DNA of 53,320 bases from Paenibacillaceae bacterium (GCA_004134985.1 REGQ01000039.1:1-53320); one strand, 5' to 3'. Numbered from the stretch's first letter, positions 40,797 through 50,661 are shown. Translations and numbers: made by a program. Notes: generated by a model from the sequence alone, not told the origin.

Positions 40797-42572
40797 TTGT
40801 TACGCAACTGGTTTAACAATCCATTCAAAACGTATCGTATCAGCAACTTGTATATGTTAACATTCGGCGGCTTTCTGATACTGCTGCTGGTGCTTCTGAT
40901 GGGCGTGAGCTACCAGGTCACCTCCTCTTACATGTCCAAGCAGGCATCCGTTTATCAACAGGAACTGCTGGACGAGGTCGGCAATCGTATCGGCGCCAAG
41001 ATGACCTCGCTGGAGCAAATCTCGCTATCGGTGGCCCGAAATGAAGGCCTATTGGATTATTTGAAAATGCGCAAATCCGATCTGTACACCCGCAAGCTGG
41101 CGCAGCAAAACCTTGGGTACTATCTATCCAATATTGTATACAGCTGGAATGATGTGCTCGAATCGGTGCAAGTATATGCACATGATCCGCTGCCATCCAT
41201 CGGCCTGCCGGTGACCTTCACGGCAATCAGCAAGCTGTCGGACGAGCCTTGGTATGCCTTGGTAAACCAAAGCGATTACGCCTGGGTCGGGGAGCGAACG
41301 AGTGCGGCGCAGTCTTCGGGCAAACGCGTCATCAGCTTCGCGCAGAAAATCTATGGCGATACCAATCAACTGCTAGGTGTGATCGTATTGGACGTAAAGC
41401 CGGCGTCCGTGCACGACACACTGTTAAACGACAGCAACAAGGTTCGCGGCGTCAAGCGGGTACTGCTTGGCAACGGCAATCATATGATGACCGCTTCAGG
41501 CGTCATTCCCGAGGAAAGCGGCCCGTTGTATAATCTGCTCCAGGCGCACGGAGACAACCCTGCCAGCCTGAATGGCATGAAGCTTGAGCTTGATCAGTCT
41601 TATTTTGTAACCCAGTCGGGGGACTCGAATGCGAAGTGGCAGGTCGTGCAGCTGACACCACTGAAGGAGATTGCCCAGGATAGCTCGCGCATTGCACTGA
41701 TGTTAGGAGCGATCGGAGCGGTGGCCATTGCGATTGCCTTTGTATTTACACTTATTTTGTCACGCCAGTTCATGCGGCCGATCATGACCTTGAAGCAGGG
41801 GATGGACCGCTTTTCCGTCGATATGCAGAAATCGGAGATGCCGCGTGACTACACGAACGAATTCGGGATATTATTCCGCGGCTATGACGCGTTGACAGAG
41901 CGAGTGACGGTATTGTATGCGGACCTGGAGCAGCAGTATATCAAACGCAAGGAATTGGACGTCAAGGCGCTGCAGGCGATGATCAATCCTCACTTCCTGT
42001 ACAATACGCTTGATCAGATCAATTGGATGGCCATCGAGGTCAACCAGCCGAAGATCAGCGAGGTGCTGGAACTGGTCGGACGGATGTTCCGGATCGGCTT
42101 ATCCAGTGGTGAGACGATCATAACGGTGCGCGAGGAATTGGCGTACATCCGCAGCTACTTGCAAATTCAGCAAATCCGAATGGAACCGTTCGCCCTGGAA
42201 GTATTGATGGAGGCAGAGCCTCAGCTGGAAAACTATTATATGCCGAAAGTGCTTCTTCAGCCTATGGTGGAAAATGCGGTTATGCACGGCTTCCGCGGCC
42301 GACAAGCGGGCGCAGTGCATATTAGGGTAGCAGATCATCCGCATGGAATCTCGTTCAGAATTGAAGATGACGGGAATGGATTCCAGCCTCAGGAGACAGC
42401 GCTTCCCCAGCATCACACGCAAATGGGCGGCTACGGCATTCGCAACGTGGAGGAACGGATCGAGGTGCTGTTCGGACAGCCGTACGGCATTCAGATTGAA
42501 AGCGAGCCTGGAGAAGGCACGGTGGTGACGGTGCTGATTCCCAAATGGGACAAGCCGGACTATGATAGTTGA
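40797..42572 (+). CDS. YesM-type sensor histidine kinase
   Basis: The protein has about 591 residues. A membrane helix near 20-45 leads to a large extracellular dCache-like sensor (about 50-310). A second helix (about 310-335), a HAMP linker and the His_kinase domain follow, with the phospho-acceptor in MINPHFLYNTLDQINWM. The HATPase_c domain has VENAVMHGF, EDDGNGF and GGYGIRNVEERI. This is the architecture of kinases that sense sugars or binding proteins beside ABC importers. Its partner response regulator starts 21 bp downstream. TTG 40797 is chosen behind GGGAGG; the longer frame has no ribosome site. Confidence 0.93.
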   Translation: MLRNWFNNPFKTYRISNLYMLTFGGFLILLLVLLMGVSYQVTSSYMSKQASVYQQELLDEVGNRIGAKMTSLEQISLSVARNEGLLDYLKMRKSDLYTRKLAQQNLGYYLSNIVYSWNDVLESVQVYAHDPLPSIGLPVTFTAISKLSDEPWYALVNQSDYAWVGERTSAAQSSGKRVISFAQKIYGDTNQLLGVIVLDVKPASVHDTLLNDSNKVRGVKRVLLGNGNHMMTASGVIPEESGPLYNLLQAHGDNPASLNGMKLELDQSYFVTQSGDSNAKWQVVQLTPLKEIAQDSSRIALMLGAIGAVAIAIAFVFTLILSRQFMRPIMTLKQGMDRFSVDMQKSEMPRDYTNEFGILFRGYDALTERVTVLYADLEQQYIKRKELDVKALQAMINPHFLYNTLDQINWMAIEVNQPKISEVLELVGRMFRIGLSSGETIITVREELAYIRSYLQIQQIRMEPFALEVLMEAEPQLENYYMPKVLLQPMVENAVMHGFRGRQAGAVHIRVADHPHGISFRIEDDGNGFQPQETALPQHHTQMGGYGIRNVEERIEVLFGQPYGIQIESEPGEGTVVTVLIPKWDKPDYDS

Positions 42573-42593
42573 CGAACGAAGGAGGCAGAGCAG

Positions 42594-44297
42594 ATGTGGA
42601 GAGCTGTCATTATCGATGACGAACAGAAAATTATTCGGATCATGCAGGGGATCGCAATTTGGAATGAGCTCGGGATCGAAGTCGTTGGCGACGCCGGGGA
42701 CGGCAAGGAAGGGTTGGAACTGATTATGACTGAACAGCCCGATATCGTGATCACCGATATTTATATGCCGGTTATGAACGGGCTGGCCATGATCGAGCAA
42801 TTGCGGGAGTCCCGCTATGCCGGCAAAATCATTGTATTGTCCGGCTACTCAGACTTTGAATATGCCCGGCAGGCGCTGCGGCTTCAAGTCGACGATTACT
42901 TAAACAAGCCAATCTCGCTGACGACGATGAGGGAAGTGCTTGGGAAGGCGACCGCGGAGCTGGAGGCAGCGATGCAGGAACAACTGCAAAATGAACGGCT
43001 CAAGGATATGCTGCTCGTATACGAGCCCTATGTGCAGAAGAAGTGGATGTATTATGTTGTCACCGGTTCGCGCGACGCAGATTTCAGCGCAATCGAAGAA
43101 GCCAATAGCAAGTTCAAAGCCTCGACCTATAAAGGGCATCTTGTGTTGGTGATCGAAATGATCCGCACTGAACGGATCGCAAAGTTATCGATGGTCGATC
43201 ATAACTTGTTCTATTTCGCATTGAACAACATTATTGGGGAATTGGCCGGGGAGAGCTGGCCGCAATCCGAACTGGTGGAGTTGTACAGCCATCATTGCGC
43301 GCTGCTGCTTCATATTGACGAAGAACGGAACGAGGCGGCGACCATCGCTGAGGCGGTGAAGCTTGCAGAGCGCATCGCTCAGGCAGTTCATACGTTTCTA
43401 AAGCTAGAGGTGTCGATTGGTGTTGGCAGCATCAAGCGCGAATGGAGCGCCATCGCCGCTTCCACCGAGGAAGCTTTCGTCTCACTGTACTTCAAGAGCC
43501 GCCGCTTAAGCCGGGAGGGACAGGTGTTTGCCCTGCCTGAATCGTTCACCAAGGAGGAGCATCAACTGTACTTGGGACTTAAGCAGGGCTTGCACCCGTT
43601 TCATATGTACCAGGAGCTGGCAGAGGCCATCGCACATGCGCGGATCGATCAGGCGGTGGCGGTCATTCAGCGATTCATCATTCAGCACGATGGCATCAAC
43701 AAAATTCCAGCGGCTCACCTTCGTCATTTCTGCTCAGAGCTGTGGGGAGTTATCATCCATGCACTTGCACAGTCCGGTATTGTGTCGGATCCGTTCCAAG
43801 CGAGCAGCGATGACTACGCGGCAATCGAAGCCATGACCTCGGCGCAGGAGATGGAGCGCTGGCTGATCGAGAGGCTCCGGCAGATTGGCGAACAGTTTCT
43901 TGCAAGCGCGAATGTAAAGCACCTGCAGGCGGTCGAGTTTATTATCCGCTATGTTCATGAACATTACGAGAAGGAACTTACGCTTACTGATATCGCCGAG
44001 AAGCTGGCCATGTCGCGGAGCTATTTAAGCCATATTTTCAAACAGACCACCGGTGAGACCTTCGGAAATTATTTGACCAAGGTTCGCATTGAAAAGGCCA
44101 AAGCGCTTATTATGGAGGGCAAGCATCTTATTTACCAAATATCGGAGATGGTCGGATACAAAAACGTGCCTTATTTCAGCACACTGTTCAAAAAATATAC
44201 CGGCATGAACCCTACGCAGCTGTTCGAAACGTATAATTCCGGTTTTTCGTCAAATAGTGAAAACAATCAGACATCCACCTCGTATCCAACGTTGTAG
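42594..44297 (+). CDS. YesN-type response regulator (receiver plus AraC DNA-binding domain)
   Basis: The protein has 567 residues. The N-terminal receiver (1-120) has the acidic pair in IIDDE, the phospho-acceptor D55 in DIVITDIYMP and the conserved Lys in YLNKPIS. A long middle region of unknown fold (about 150-450) follows. The C-terminal ~100 residues are an AraC/XylS double helix-turn-helix (LTDIAEKLAMSRSYLSHIFKQTTGETFGNYL, given here as the LTDIAEKLAMSRSYL part, and VGYKNVPYFSTLFKKYTGMNP). It most likely activates the binding-protein and permease genes when the YesM-type partner senses sugar. ATG 42594 follows GGAGG. Confidence 0.93.
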   Translation: MWRAVIIDDEQKIIRIMQGIAIWNELGIEVVGDAGDGKEGLELIMTEQPDIVITDIYMPVMNGLAMIEQLRESRYAGKIIVLSGYSDFEYARQALRLQVDDYLNKPISLTTMREVLGKATAELEAAMQEQLQNERLKDMLLVYEPYVQKKWMYYVVTGSRDADFSAIEEANSKFKASTYKGHLVLVIEMIRTERIAKLSMVDHNLFYFALNNIIGELAGESWPQSELVELYSHHCALLLHIDEERNEAATIAEAVKLAERIAQAVHTFLKLEVSIGVGSIKREWSAIAASTEEAFVSLYFKSRRLSREGQVFALPESFTKEEHQLYLGLKQGLHPFHMYQELAEAIAHARIDQAVAVIQRFIIQHDGINKIPAAHLRHFCSELWGVIIHALAQSGIVSDPFQASSDDYAAIEAMTSAQEMERWLIERLRQIGEQFLASANVKHLQAVEFIIRYVHEHYEKELTLTDIAEKLAMSRSYLSHIFKQTTGETFGNYLTKVRIEKAKALIMEGKHLIYQISEMVGYKNVPYFSTLFKKYTGMNPTQLFETYNSGFSSNSENNQTSTSYPTL

Positions 44298-44350
44298 CCC
44301 TATGTTACCATCGGGATGTATCGACCTAAACATCGAAGGAGGGGCTTGAA

Positions 44351-45634
44351 TTGAGAGCAAAAAGATGGTTGACCGTTATGCTCGCGGCAGCTTTGACGGT
44401 TACGCTGGCTGCCTGTGGCGACAAAAAGGAAAATGCACCTGGCCAGACCGGGGATAAAGAGCAGGAGGTGGCCTTGCGCGTCATGTGGTGGGGATCACAA
44501 ACGCGCCATGACGCCACTTTAAAGGCAATTGAGCTGTATCAATCGCAACATCCTAATGTGAAGATTGAAGCGGAGTATTCGGGATGGGACGGCTATTGGG
44601 ATAAGCTGGCCACATTATCCGCGGCGCGCAATATGCCTGATGTCGTCCAGATGGATGTCTCCTATCTAGGAGACTATTCCAAACGCAATCAACTGCTTGA
44701 ATGGAACGGCGACTTGTCGAAGATTGACCCGCAGCTGCTGGAGACAGGCCATTTAGATGGCAAACAGGTGGCGCTCCCTGCCGGACGCAACAGCTACGGC
44801 ATTGTTTACAATAAAGCGCTGTTTACGCAATACGGTCTTAAAGAACCGGAAACAGGGTGGACCTGGGATGACTTCTTCCAGCTGGCTCGCGATGCGCGAG
44901 ACAAGCTGCCGGAAGGCGTATACTTGTCCCGCGACTTCTCTGCAGGTGAACTGGAATACCGGGCATACCAGCACTCGAAAGGAAACGGGCCCTTCTATAT
45001 CGACAATAAGCTGAATATGGACAAGGAAACATGGATGGAGTGGTCCGGCATCTGGAGCGACTTCCGCAAGGAAGGCATCGTTGCTCCGGCTGAACAGACG
45101 ATCTCCGATGTAGAGTTGGACACGCAATTCGATTCATTGGTCAAAGGCACGATCCTGATGAGAGGCACCCATTCCTCGCAAATTGCCGCATATGACAGTC
45201 TGATGCCGGATAAACTCGGCATTGCAGCGTTCCCGTCTGCCGATGAGCCGGGAGGATGGTTGAAGCCGACCTTCTACTGGTCGATCAACTCAGGTACGAA
45301 GCAGGCTGAGGAAGCGCAGAAATTCGTGCTGTGGCTGCTCAACGATGAGGAGGCAGGCAAAATTTTGAAGACAGAGCGCGGCACGCCGGTATCTGATGCG
45401 GTCATGACAGCCATTGAGCCAGAGTTGACCGATGCCGACAAGCTGGGCCAGAAAATGCTGGAGGAAGTGGCCAAAAGCGCGCAGCCGTTCACAGCACAGC
45501 CGCCCGGGTACAACGATTTTGGCCGTGATATGAACAACACCATTCAAAGCGTTATTTTCAATAAAACGACCGCAGAGGCGGCGTATGATACCATTCAGAA
45601 ACTGGCATCCGATACAGAAGCCAACCTGAATTAA
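44351..45634 (+). CDS. Sugar-binding lipoprotein of the ABC transporter (family 1 solute-binding)
   Basis: The protein has 427 residues. A lipoprotein signal ends in LAAC (cleavage before Cys ~21), so it is anchored on the outer face of the membrane. The mature part has the family 1 solute-binding fold: LRVMWWGSQTRHDATLKAIELYQ at the start, then PDVVQMDVSYLGDY, ETGWTWDDFFQLA and the C-terminal FVLWLLNDEEAGKIL. It delivers an oligosaccharide or polygalacturonate-type sugar to the two upstream permeases. TTG 44351 is preceded by GGAGGGG. The order permeases, kinase, regulator, binding protein is unusual but forms one functional unit. Confidence 0.93.
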   Translation: MRAKRWLTVMLAAALTVTLAACGDKKENAPGQTGDKEQEVALRVMWWGSQTRHDATLKAIELYQSQHPNVKIEAEYSGWDGYWDKLATLSAARNMPDVVQMDVSYLGDYSKRNQLLEWNGDLSKIDPQLLETGHLDGKQVALPAGRNSYGIVYNKALFTQYGLKEPETGWTWDDFFQLARDARDKLPEGVYLSRDFSAGELEYRAYQHSKGNGPFYIDNKLNMDKETWMEWSGIWSDFRKEGIVAPAEQTISDVELDTQFDSLVKGTILMRGTHSSQIAAYDSLMPDKLGIAAFPSADEPGGWLKPTFYWSINSGTKQAEEAQKFVLWLLNDEEAGKILKTERGTPVSDAVMTAIEPELTDADKLGQKMLEEVAKSAQPFTAQPPGYNDFGRDMNNTIQSVIFNKTTAEAAYDTIQKLASDTEANLN

Positions 45635-45741
45635 TCTGAACTGGCACACCGCGGCAGGCAATAACGGATTCGCCGCAGTTGAGTTGCAAATCTAAAATTG
45701 ATATAGTTGGGAGGCAGATCAGCAGGGAGGAACCAGGAGAT

Positions 45742-46206
45742 ATGAATACCGCCAGTCTTAGATCATCCAATACACATGCCAGATTGATCCTGAACAGTTA
45801 TCAGAGATGGTCAGGCAAGCCGCTTCTTGATGAGGCTGTCGAACCCGGTACAGAATCAGACATGTTGTTTCTTGCTCCAATCGTAGTACTGAGCCACGGC
45901 ACAGAGACGGACCCGATTTTAAATTACGGTAATCAGACGGCACTCAAGCTGTGGGAAATGAACTGGGAGACCTTCACCCAAACCCCCTCGAGAATGACCG
46001 CAGAGCCGATGGAACGCGAGGAACGCACTGCCTTTCTGAAAGCTGTCAGCGAAAATGGCTATGTCGACAATTACACAGGGATTCGGATTTCCAGCACCGG
46101 CCGACGATTTTATATTATGCAGGCGACGGTATGGAATCTTGCAGATGACCATGATGTGATCCATGGACAAGCAGCTGCTTTTCGGAATTATCGTTTCATT
46201 GAATAA
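45742..46206 (+). CDS. MEKHLA-domain protein
   Basis: The protein has 154 residues. It matches the MEKHLA (PAS-related) domain: HARLILNSYQRWSGKPL, FLAPIVVLSHGTETDPILNYGNQTALKLWEM, the conserved PSRMTAEP and GRRFYIMQATVWNL. The fold is PAS-like and may bind a small ligand. In plants the domain sits at the end of HD-ZIP III regulators; bacterial stand-alone forms have no proven role. It follows the binding protein by about 107 bp on the same strand and ends in a clear terminator. ATG 45742 follows AGGAGA. Confidence 0.85.
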   Translation: MNTASLRSSNTHARLILNSYQRWSGKPLLDEAVEPGTESDMLFLAPIVVLSHGTETDPILNYGNQTALKLWEMNWETFTQTPSRMTAEPMEREERTAFLKAVSENGYVDNYTGIRISSTGRRFYIMQATVWNLADDHDVIHGQAAAFRNYRFIE

Positions 46207-46210
46207 CTGA

Positions 46211-46236
46211 AGAGAGGCTGAGGCCTCTCTTTTTGT
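46211..46236 (+). terminator. Terminator after the MEKHLA gene
   Basis: AGAGAGGC and GCCTCTCT form an 8-bp stem with a 4-nt loop, followed by TTTTTG. Confidence 0.88.
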
Positions 46237-46320
46237 TTGCTTTCTACTAGCCTTTCAGCCACGGTGATTGCCATGATCCACGACCAAAGCAGGTGGGTCA
46301 ACCCTCAACCACCACGTGTG

Positions 46321-46515
46321 GAGTTCTAACGCTGATGAGCGGCGCTATTTAGGGAAAATCAGCTTCATAAATATTGTAAGGAAACTGAGCCACCTTATTT
46401 ATCGAAAATCGCATGATTTTAGCCGTCCATAGCGGGAATAAGCGCTGTGGGAAGCGTTAGAGTTTCAAAAGGGTCATTTGAGGCCATTTAAGCACTGTGG
46501 GAAGCGTTAGCGCAA
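46321..46515. repeat. Intergenic repeat with two 22-bp direct units
   Basis: TAAGC-G/A-CTGTGGGAAGCGTTAG occurs at 46439-46460 and 46489-46510 with one mismatch, exactly 50 bp apart. A related inverted piece, GAGTTCTAACGCT, opens the region at 46321. The block has no coding potential and resembles repeated intergenic elements of Paenibacillus-type genomes. The remaining gap up to the next gene (46724) shows nothing else clear. Confidence 0.55.
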
Positions 46516-46723
46516 GATCCTCCGCTTGCTCGCATTCGTCAACTGCTGATTTCGGCTTTGTGCCGTCATTATTTAGTTCGATCTTAGGGTGCTGGGACCG
46601 CCAACTTTGTGCAGAAAAAAGTTATCAAGTATTTTATATCTATTTATTAGCCTTTGGGCGGGATAAAATGGAATGATCAGCTGCGGTCATAATAAGCAGC
46701 TAGCAAAAGAGAGGTGTACCGGG

Positions 46724-48646
46724 ATGACAGTGCTCTTTCGTCCATATGCAACTATAGAGGATTACACAGCGCTTTGCAGCTTGATTGTTCAAAAATTTTC
46801 CGATCCTAATCGCCGTTTTTACCCGAGTCTTGGCGATTTCGAATACCAGATTTCATTTGGCGGTGAGCATTTCTTTACTCATTTGACCGTTTGTGAATTG
46901 GAAGACGGGAAGATAATCGGGGCCATCTGGCCAGGGCATCATCGCATTTTATACTGTTTTACAGGTTCTGAATATATCCATCTTGAAGATGCGATTTTTG
47001 CTTGGGAGGAAGAGCATTATGGCGGCCCGGCATTAGAAGACCGAAGCGGGCAGGAAGTCTATATTTGGGGCTATCCGGAAGATCGGAATCGCTCTGCAAT
47101 ATTCGAAGCCAGAGGTTATACGCCACATACTTGGTACATGTATTCCGGTGTGTTTAACCTTAATTCCGACATTCCAGAGCCGCAATTTCCAGCAGGATAC
47201 TCCGTACGGCCAATTGAGCAGGGGGATTTGACGCAAAAAGTGATCATAATGAGCGGATCTGCCGGTCTAACTGAGCCGAATATGGCCATCTATCATCGTC
47301 TCATGTCCAGTCCGATCTATCAGCAGCAATTGGATCTGGTAGTGGTGAATGAGAGCAATGACGTTGTGGGATTTGCGAACATCTGGCAGGATGTCGAAAA
47401 CAACATTGCGATCATTGAGCCGTTCGGAACGGCAGAAGCTTATCGAAAACAGGGATTGGCCACCAACCTGCTGTATGAGAGTATGCGACGGTTGAAATCC
47501 AGAGGGGTCAGCAACCTCTATATTAATCATGGGGGATTATGGACGCTAGATCCAGAGCCGGATGACGCAATGCGTGTCTACAATACGGCCGGGTTTCAGG
47601 AGATAGGGAAAATGTTTGTTTGGTGCAAGGCGTGTGGGACACAGGAAAACCTTCATTTACAAAAATTAAGCGATCAATTCATGCTCGGGAAAATTATCGG
47701 TGTGCCTGAACCACTATCAGGAGGTCTGATGCACCGAATGTATGGGCTGCAAACGACAGCAGGCAAATATGCGGTGAAAGCATTGAATCCGGAAATTATG
47801 CGCAGGCCAGCAGCCATGCAAAACTTTATTACATCAGAGCGCATTGCCGCGCTTGCCGCAAAATCTATACCTGCTCTTCCAGCGAAAACGATTCACGGGA
47901 CCGCTGTACAGGAAATCGCAGGACAGTTCTATCTTTTATTTGATTGGCTAGATGGCAGAAGCCTGAAACCTGATGAAATCAATGTCGTTCATTGCAGGAA
48001 ATTGGGGGCAGTGCTATCCAATCTCCATAGGACAGACTTTTCAGAGTTAGCAATAAGTCCTCCATGTCAGGTTGAGGTACGGTTAACGGACTGGCATGAT
48101 TATGTGCGTAGAGGGCAAGAAAACAATGCCGAATGGGTCAATTTGCTGTTAGCAATCATCGATAAGCTGCAAGATTGGAATGCATTAGGGAATGATGCAG
48201 CTCAGCGGCTGGCTTCAGACAGGGTCATCAGCCATGGGGATTTAGATTCTAAAAATGTGATGTGGCATCAAGACCAGCCCATCCTGATTGATTGGGAATC
48301 TGCGGGCTTTCGAAATCCGATGCAAGACTTGATTGAAACCGCGGTTTACTGGTCTGAACACGAATCTGGAAACATTGATAAAGCAAGATTTATTGCTTTT
48401 ATTGACGGATATAGAGAGGGCAGTGGAAGACTGCAAGCAAACTGGCGCGTCGTATTGGAAAATGGATTTTCCGGTAAATTGGATTGGCTGGAATATAACT
48501 TAAAACGCGCTCTGTGGATGGAATGCACAGATGAAGCGGAACAACAGTTGGGCACTGCGCAAGTAATCGGGACCATCCATGCCCTTGAGCGTTATGCAGA
48601 TCAAATCGCTGAATTCGAGCAGTGGCTCGCGGAGATGGCGTCATGA
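46724..48646 (+). CDS. Fusion of GNAT acetyltransferase domains with an APH-type phosphotransferase
   Basis: The protein has 640 residues. The N-terminal ~310 look like two GNAT modules: the first (about 1-145) is weak, and the second (about 150-310) has VVNESNDVVGFANI and the acetyl-CoA loop GTAEAYRKQGLATNLL. From ~325 an APH-like kinase follows, with YAVKAL (ATP lysine), the catalytic loop SHGDLDSKNV (about residue 503) and LIDWESAGF. All catalytic residues of the kinase are present. The order acetyltransferase-phosphotransferase recalls the bifunctional aminoglycoside enzyme AAC(6')-APH(2''), but overall similarity is not evident, so the substrate is open. ATG 46724 follows AGAGAGGTG. Confidence 0.83.
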   Translation: MTVLFRPYATIEDYTALCSLIVQKFSDPNRRFYPSLGDFEYQISFGGEHFFTHLTVCELEDGKIIGAIWPGHHRILYCFTGSEYIHLEDAIFAWEEEHYGGPALEDRSGQEVYIWGYPEDRNRSAIFEARGYTPHTWYMYSGVFNLNSDIPEPQFPAGYSVRPIEQGDLTQKVIIMSGSAGLTEPNMAIYHRLMSSPIYQQQLDLVVVNESNDVVGFANIWQDVENNIAIIEPFGTAEAYRKQGLATNLLYESMRRLKSRGVSNLYINHGGLWTLDPEPDDAMRVYNTAGFQEIGKMFVWCKACGTQENLHLQKLSDQFMLGKIIGVPEPLSGGLMHRMYGLQTTAGKYAVKALNPEIMRRPAAMQNFITSERIAALAAKSIPALPAKTIHGTAVQEIAGQFYLLFDWLDGRSLKPDEINVVHCRKLGAVLSNLHRTDFSELAISPPCQVEVRLTDWHDYVRRGQENNAEWVNLLLAIIDKLQDWNALGNDAAQRLASDRVISHGDLDSKNVMWHQDQPILIDWESAGFRNPMQDLIETAVYWSEHESGNIDKARFIAFIDGYREGSGRLQANWRVVLENGFSGKLDWLEYNLKRALWMECTDEAEQQLGTAQVIGTIHALERYADQIAEFEQWLAEMAS

Positions 48647-48734
48647 TCAGCACTATCCTATTTTCGCCGAGTCACACTTTACATTATATAGTATAATGAT
48701 AGAGCGCTTTTTACTTTATAAGGAGACTATACAT

Positions 48735-49298
48735 ATGGATATAAGAGACTATGTCAAACAAGGATTTGAAGCATATTATGATCGCTACAGTCAAGTGACG
48801 GACGAAGGTTTTTGCAGATGGATGCGTCCGGATGTCCCAGAGGCAATGAAGGCAGCAGATGGCGACGAGGAATGGTCGATATGGAAATTAGTCCCTTCGA
48901 TCGTAAGCGAGGACGATATTACTGCGCTGGAACAACAATTTGGACTGTCATTTCCGGAATGGTATAAAGCATTTATTTCGACTTATCAGCATTACTTTGA
49001 CGTCGTACCGCAACAGGGAATCAATGAGCCGTTGGATGATATTCAGAATATGTACAATCCATTGCTGTGCAGGCTCGGTTATTTGCCGTTTACATGGGAT
49101 TCGGAGTATGGCCACATTCTATGTATCGATCTTAATGAAGGCTCGGATGAGGAGCGGTATGCGATCTATAAGATTGATCATGAAATATTATTTGATTTGG
49201 ATGAAGCGACTGCCGACCGGGATGAGCTCCGGAACTCATTGATTTTATTATACCCGAATTTCAAAGCATTTTTTGACGATACGTTCTTACAACGCTAA
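48735..49298 (+). CDS. SMI1/KNR4 (SUKH)-family protein
   Basis: The protein has 187 residues. The core pattern is that of SUKH proteins: EDDITALEQQFGLSFPEWYKAFISTY, then a strand-rich middle with LGYLPFTWDSEYGHILCIDLNEGSDEERYAIY and a final helix (YPNFKAFFDDTF). SUKH proteins often give immunity against contact-dependent toxins, but no toxin gene is near, so it may be an orphan immunity gene or a housekeeping relative. ATG 48735 follows AAGGAG. A TATAAT box lies at 48692-48697. Confidence 0.85.
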   Translation: MDIRDYVKQGFEAYYDRYSQVTDEGFCRWMRPDVPEAMKAADGDEEWSIWKLVPSIVSEDDITALEQQFGLSFPEWYKAFISTYQHYFDVVPQQGINEPLDDIQNMYNPLLCRLGYLPFTWDSEYGHILCIDLNEGSDEERYAIYKIDHEILFDLDEATADRDELRNSLILLYPNFKAFFDDTFLQR

Positions 49299-49320
49299 TG
49301 ATTTTTATAACGAATCCAAC

Positions 49321-49349
49321 AAAGAGAGGGCATGCCCTTTCTTTTTTTT
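49321..49349 (+). terminator. Terminator after the SUKH gene
   Basis: AAAGAGAGGG pairs with CCCTTTCTTT (one G-U) around a CATG loop, followed by a T-rich run. Confidence 0.75.
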
Positions 49350-49520
49350 ATGAAGACATTCCTATTCCAGTGCGATTCAAACGACTGTTTAGAATGATTG
49401 ATTTTACACGACAATAGTCATATACAGCTCGCAAGCACAATTTAGCTGGAATTAAGGCGCTGTTTGTTATTTAGTAAGGTTGTTCATTTATAGTAGTGAA
49501 AGACAAGGAGCGTGTGAGAC

Positions 49521-50494
49521 ATGAAGAAATGGCGTAAAAGATTAGGAAAGACGGTTATTTTCGGACTGCTGGCTATTATTGTTCTTCTGGGGACAGGCGC
49601 AGTGTATGAGCAGGTGAGCTACCGAAAGGATCTTAAATCTTATGTTCCTAGCGGCAAATTGTACAATGTGAATGGAAATAATATGCATGTATATAGCGGC
49701 GGGCAAGGCGATGTAACGGTTGTATTCGCTTCAGGATGGGGTACCGCAAATCCATATGTTGATTTTTACCCGCTGTATGATAAACTGGCGCCACATGTAA
49801 AGTTCGCCGTTTATGACCGGTTCGGCTATGGTTATAGTGATGTGACGGACACAAAGCGGGATATCGATACGATAACCGAGGAAATACACGAGGTGCTGCA
49901 GTTATCCGGCCAAAAGCCGCCATACTTGTTTGTAGGTCATTCGTTAGGACCCTCGAGACGCTCCGGTATGCACAGAAGTATCCGGATGAAGTCCAGGGGA
50001 TCGTTATTTTGGATGGCGGGAGTCCGGAATATTACTACGAAGAGGATGATGATGAGCCGGTAAGTGGAAGTTTTATCACGAAGCTGCTTACACAAACAGG
50101 GCTGCTTCGGGTGCTGCTCAACTCAGACAGTGTGATCGAAAGCTCGCGTGCACCTCGCAATGGCTTGCAGTTTGTACCTGATGAACTGAAAGAAGTTGAT
50201 CAGAAGGCCACATTGCTCAAGTTAGGCAATAGGAGTGTAGAGGGAGAATTGCATGAAGCCAAAGCGAATGCAAAGATCGTGTTGGATGACAAACAACCGT
50301 TTCCTTTTCCGCTTACCGTGCTGACAACCGACTACTTAGGCGTTACCGATGAGATCTGGAACAAATACGAAGCGGAATTCACTTCCTGGTCGTTGCAAGG
50401 AAAGCAACTGGTTATTAAAGACACTGACCACTATATTCATCAATTCCGTCCTGATCTTATAGCCGATGAAATATTGGCCTTAACCAAGCGCTAG
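49521..50494 (+). pseudogene. Membrane-anchored alpha/beta hydrolase, single-base frameshift
   Basis: The first frame (49521 on) encodes an N-terminal membrane helix (about 12-32), then NMHVYSGGQGDVTVVFASGWGT and the nucleophile elbow VGHSLG (Ser about 142). Just after GGA at about 49949 the frame breaks. Reading one base over gives LETLRYAQKYPDEVQGIVIL, then DGG and the rest of a normal hydrolase to 50494, with the catalytic His region DTDHYIHQFRPDLI. One missing base restores a ~324-residue protein. This may be a true pseudogene, a slip site or a sequencing error. The start ATG follows AAGGAGCG. Confidence 0.85.
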
Positions 50495-50530
50495 ACGTTC
50501 TGTGCATGATTGAATGCTCGTCAATTTCAT

Positions 50531-50572
50531 CTCCAAACCAGTGCTGTTGGTTTGGAGGTTATTTGTTTCCGC
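50531..50572 (+). terminator. Probable terminator after the hydrolase
   Basis: CTCCAAACCA and TGGTTTGGAG form a perfect 10-bp stem with a 7-nt loop, followed by a broken T-tract (GTTATTTGTTT). Confidence 0.6.
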
Positions 50573-50661
50573 GAGCGATCGCACCTGTGTTTGTGGTATA
50601 TTGAGACAATAAGAACAGAAGGACAAGCTATATAAGTTGAACGAAAGAATTGGAGGGACCG

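Noticed and set aside
46724-48646. Known AAC(6')-APH(2'') resistance gene
   Set aside because: Domain order is similar, but the sequence motifs and length do not match that enzyme closely enough to name it.
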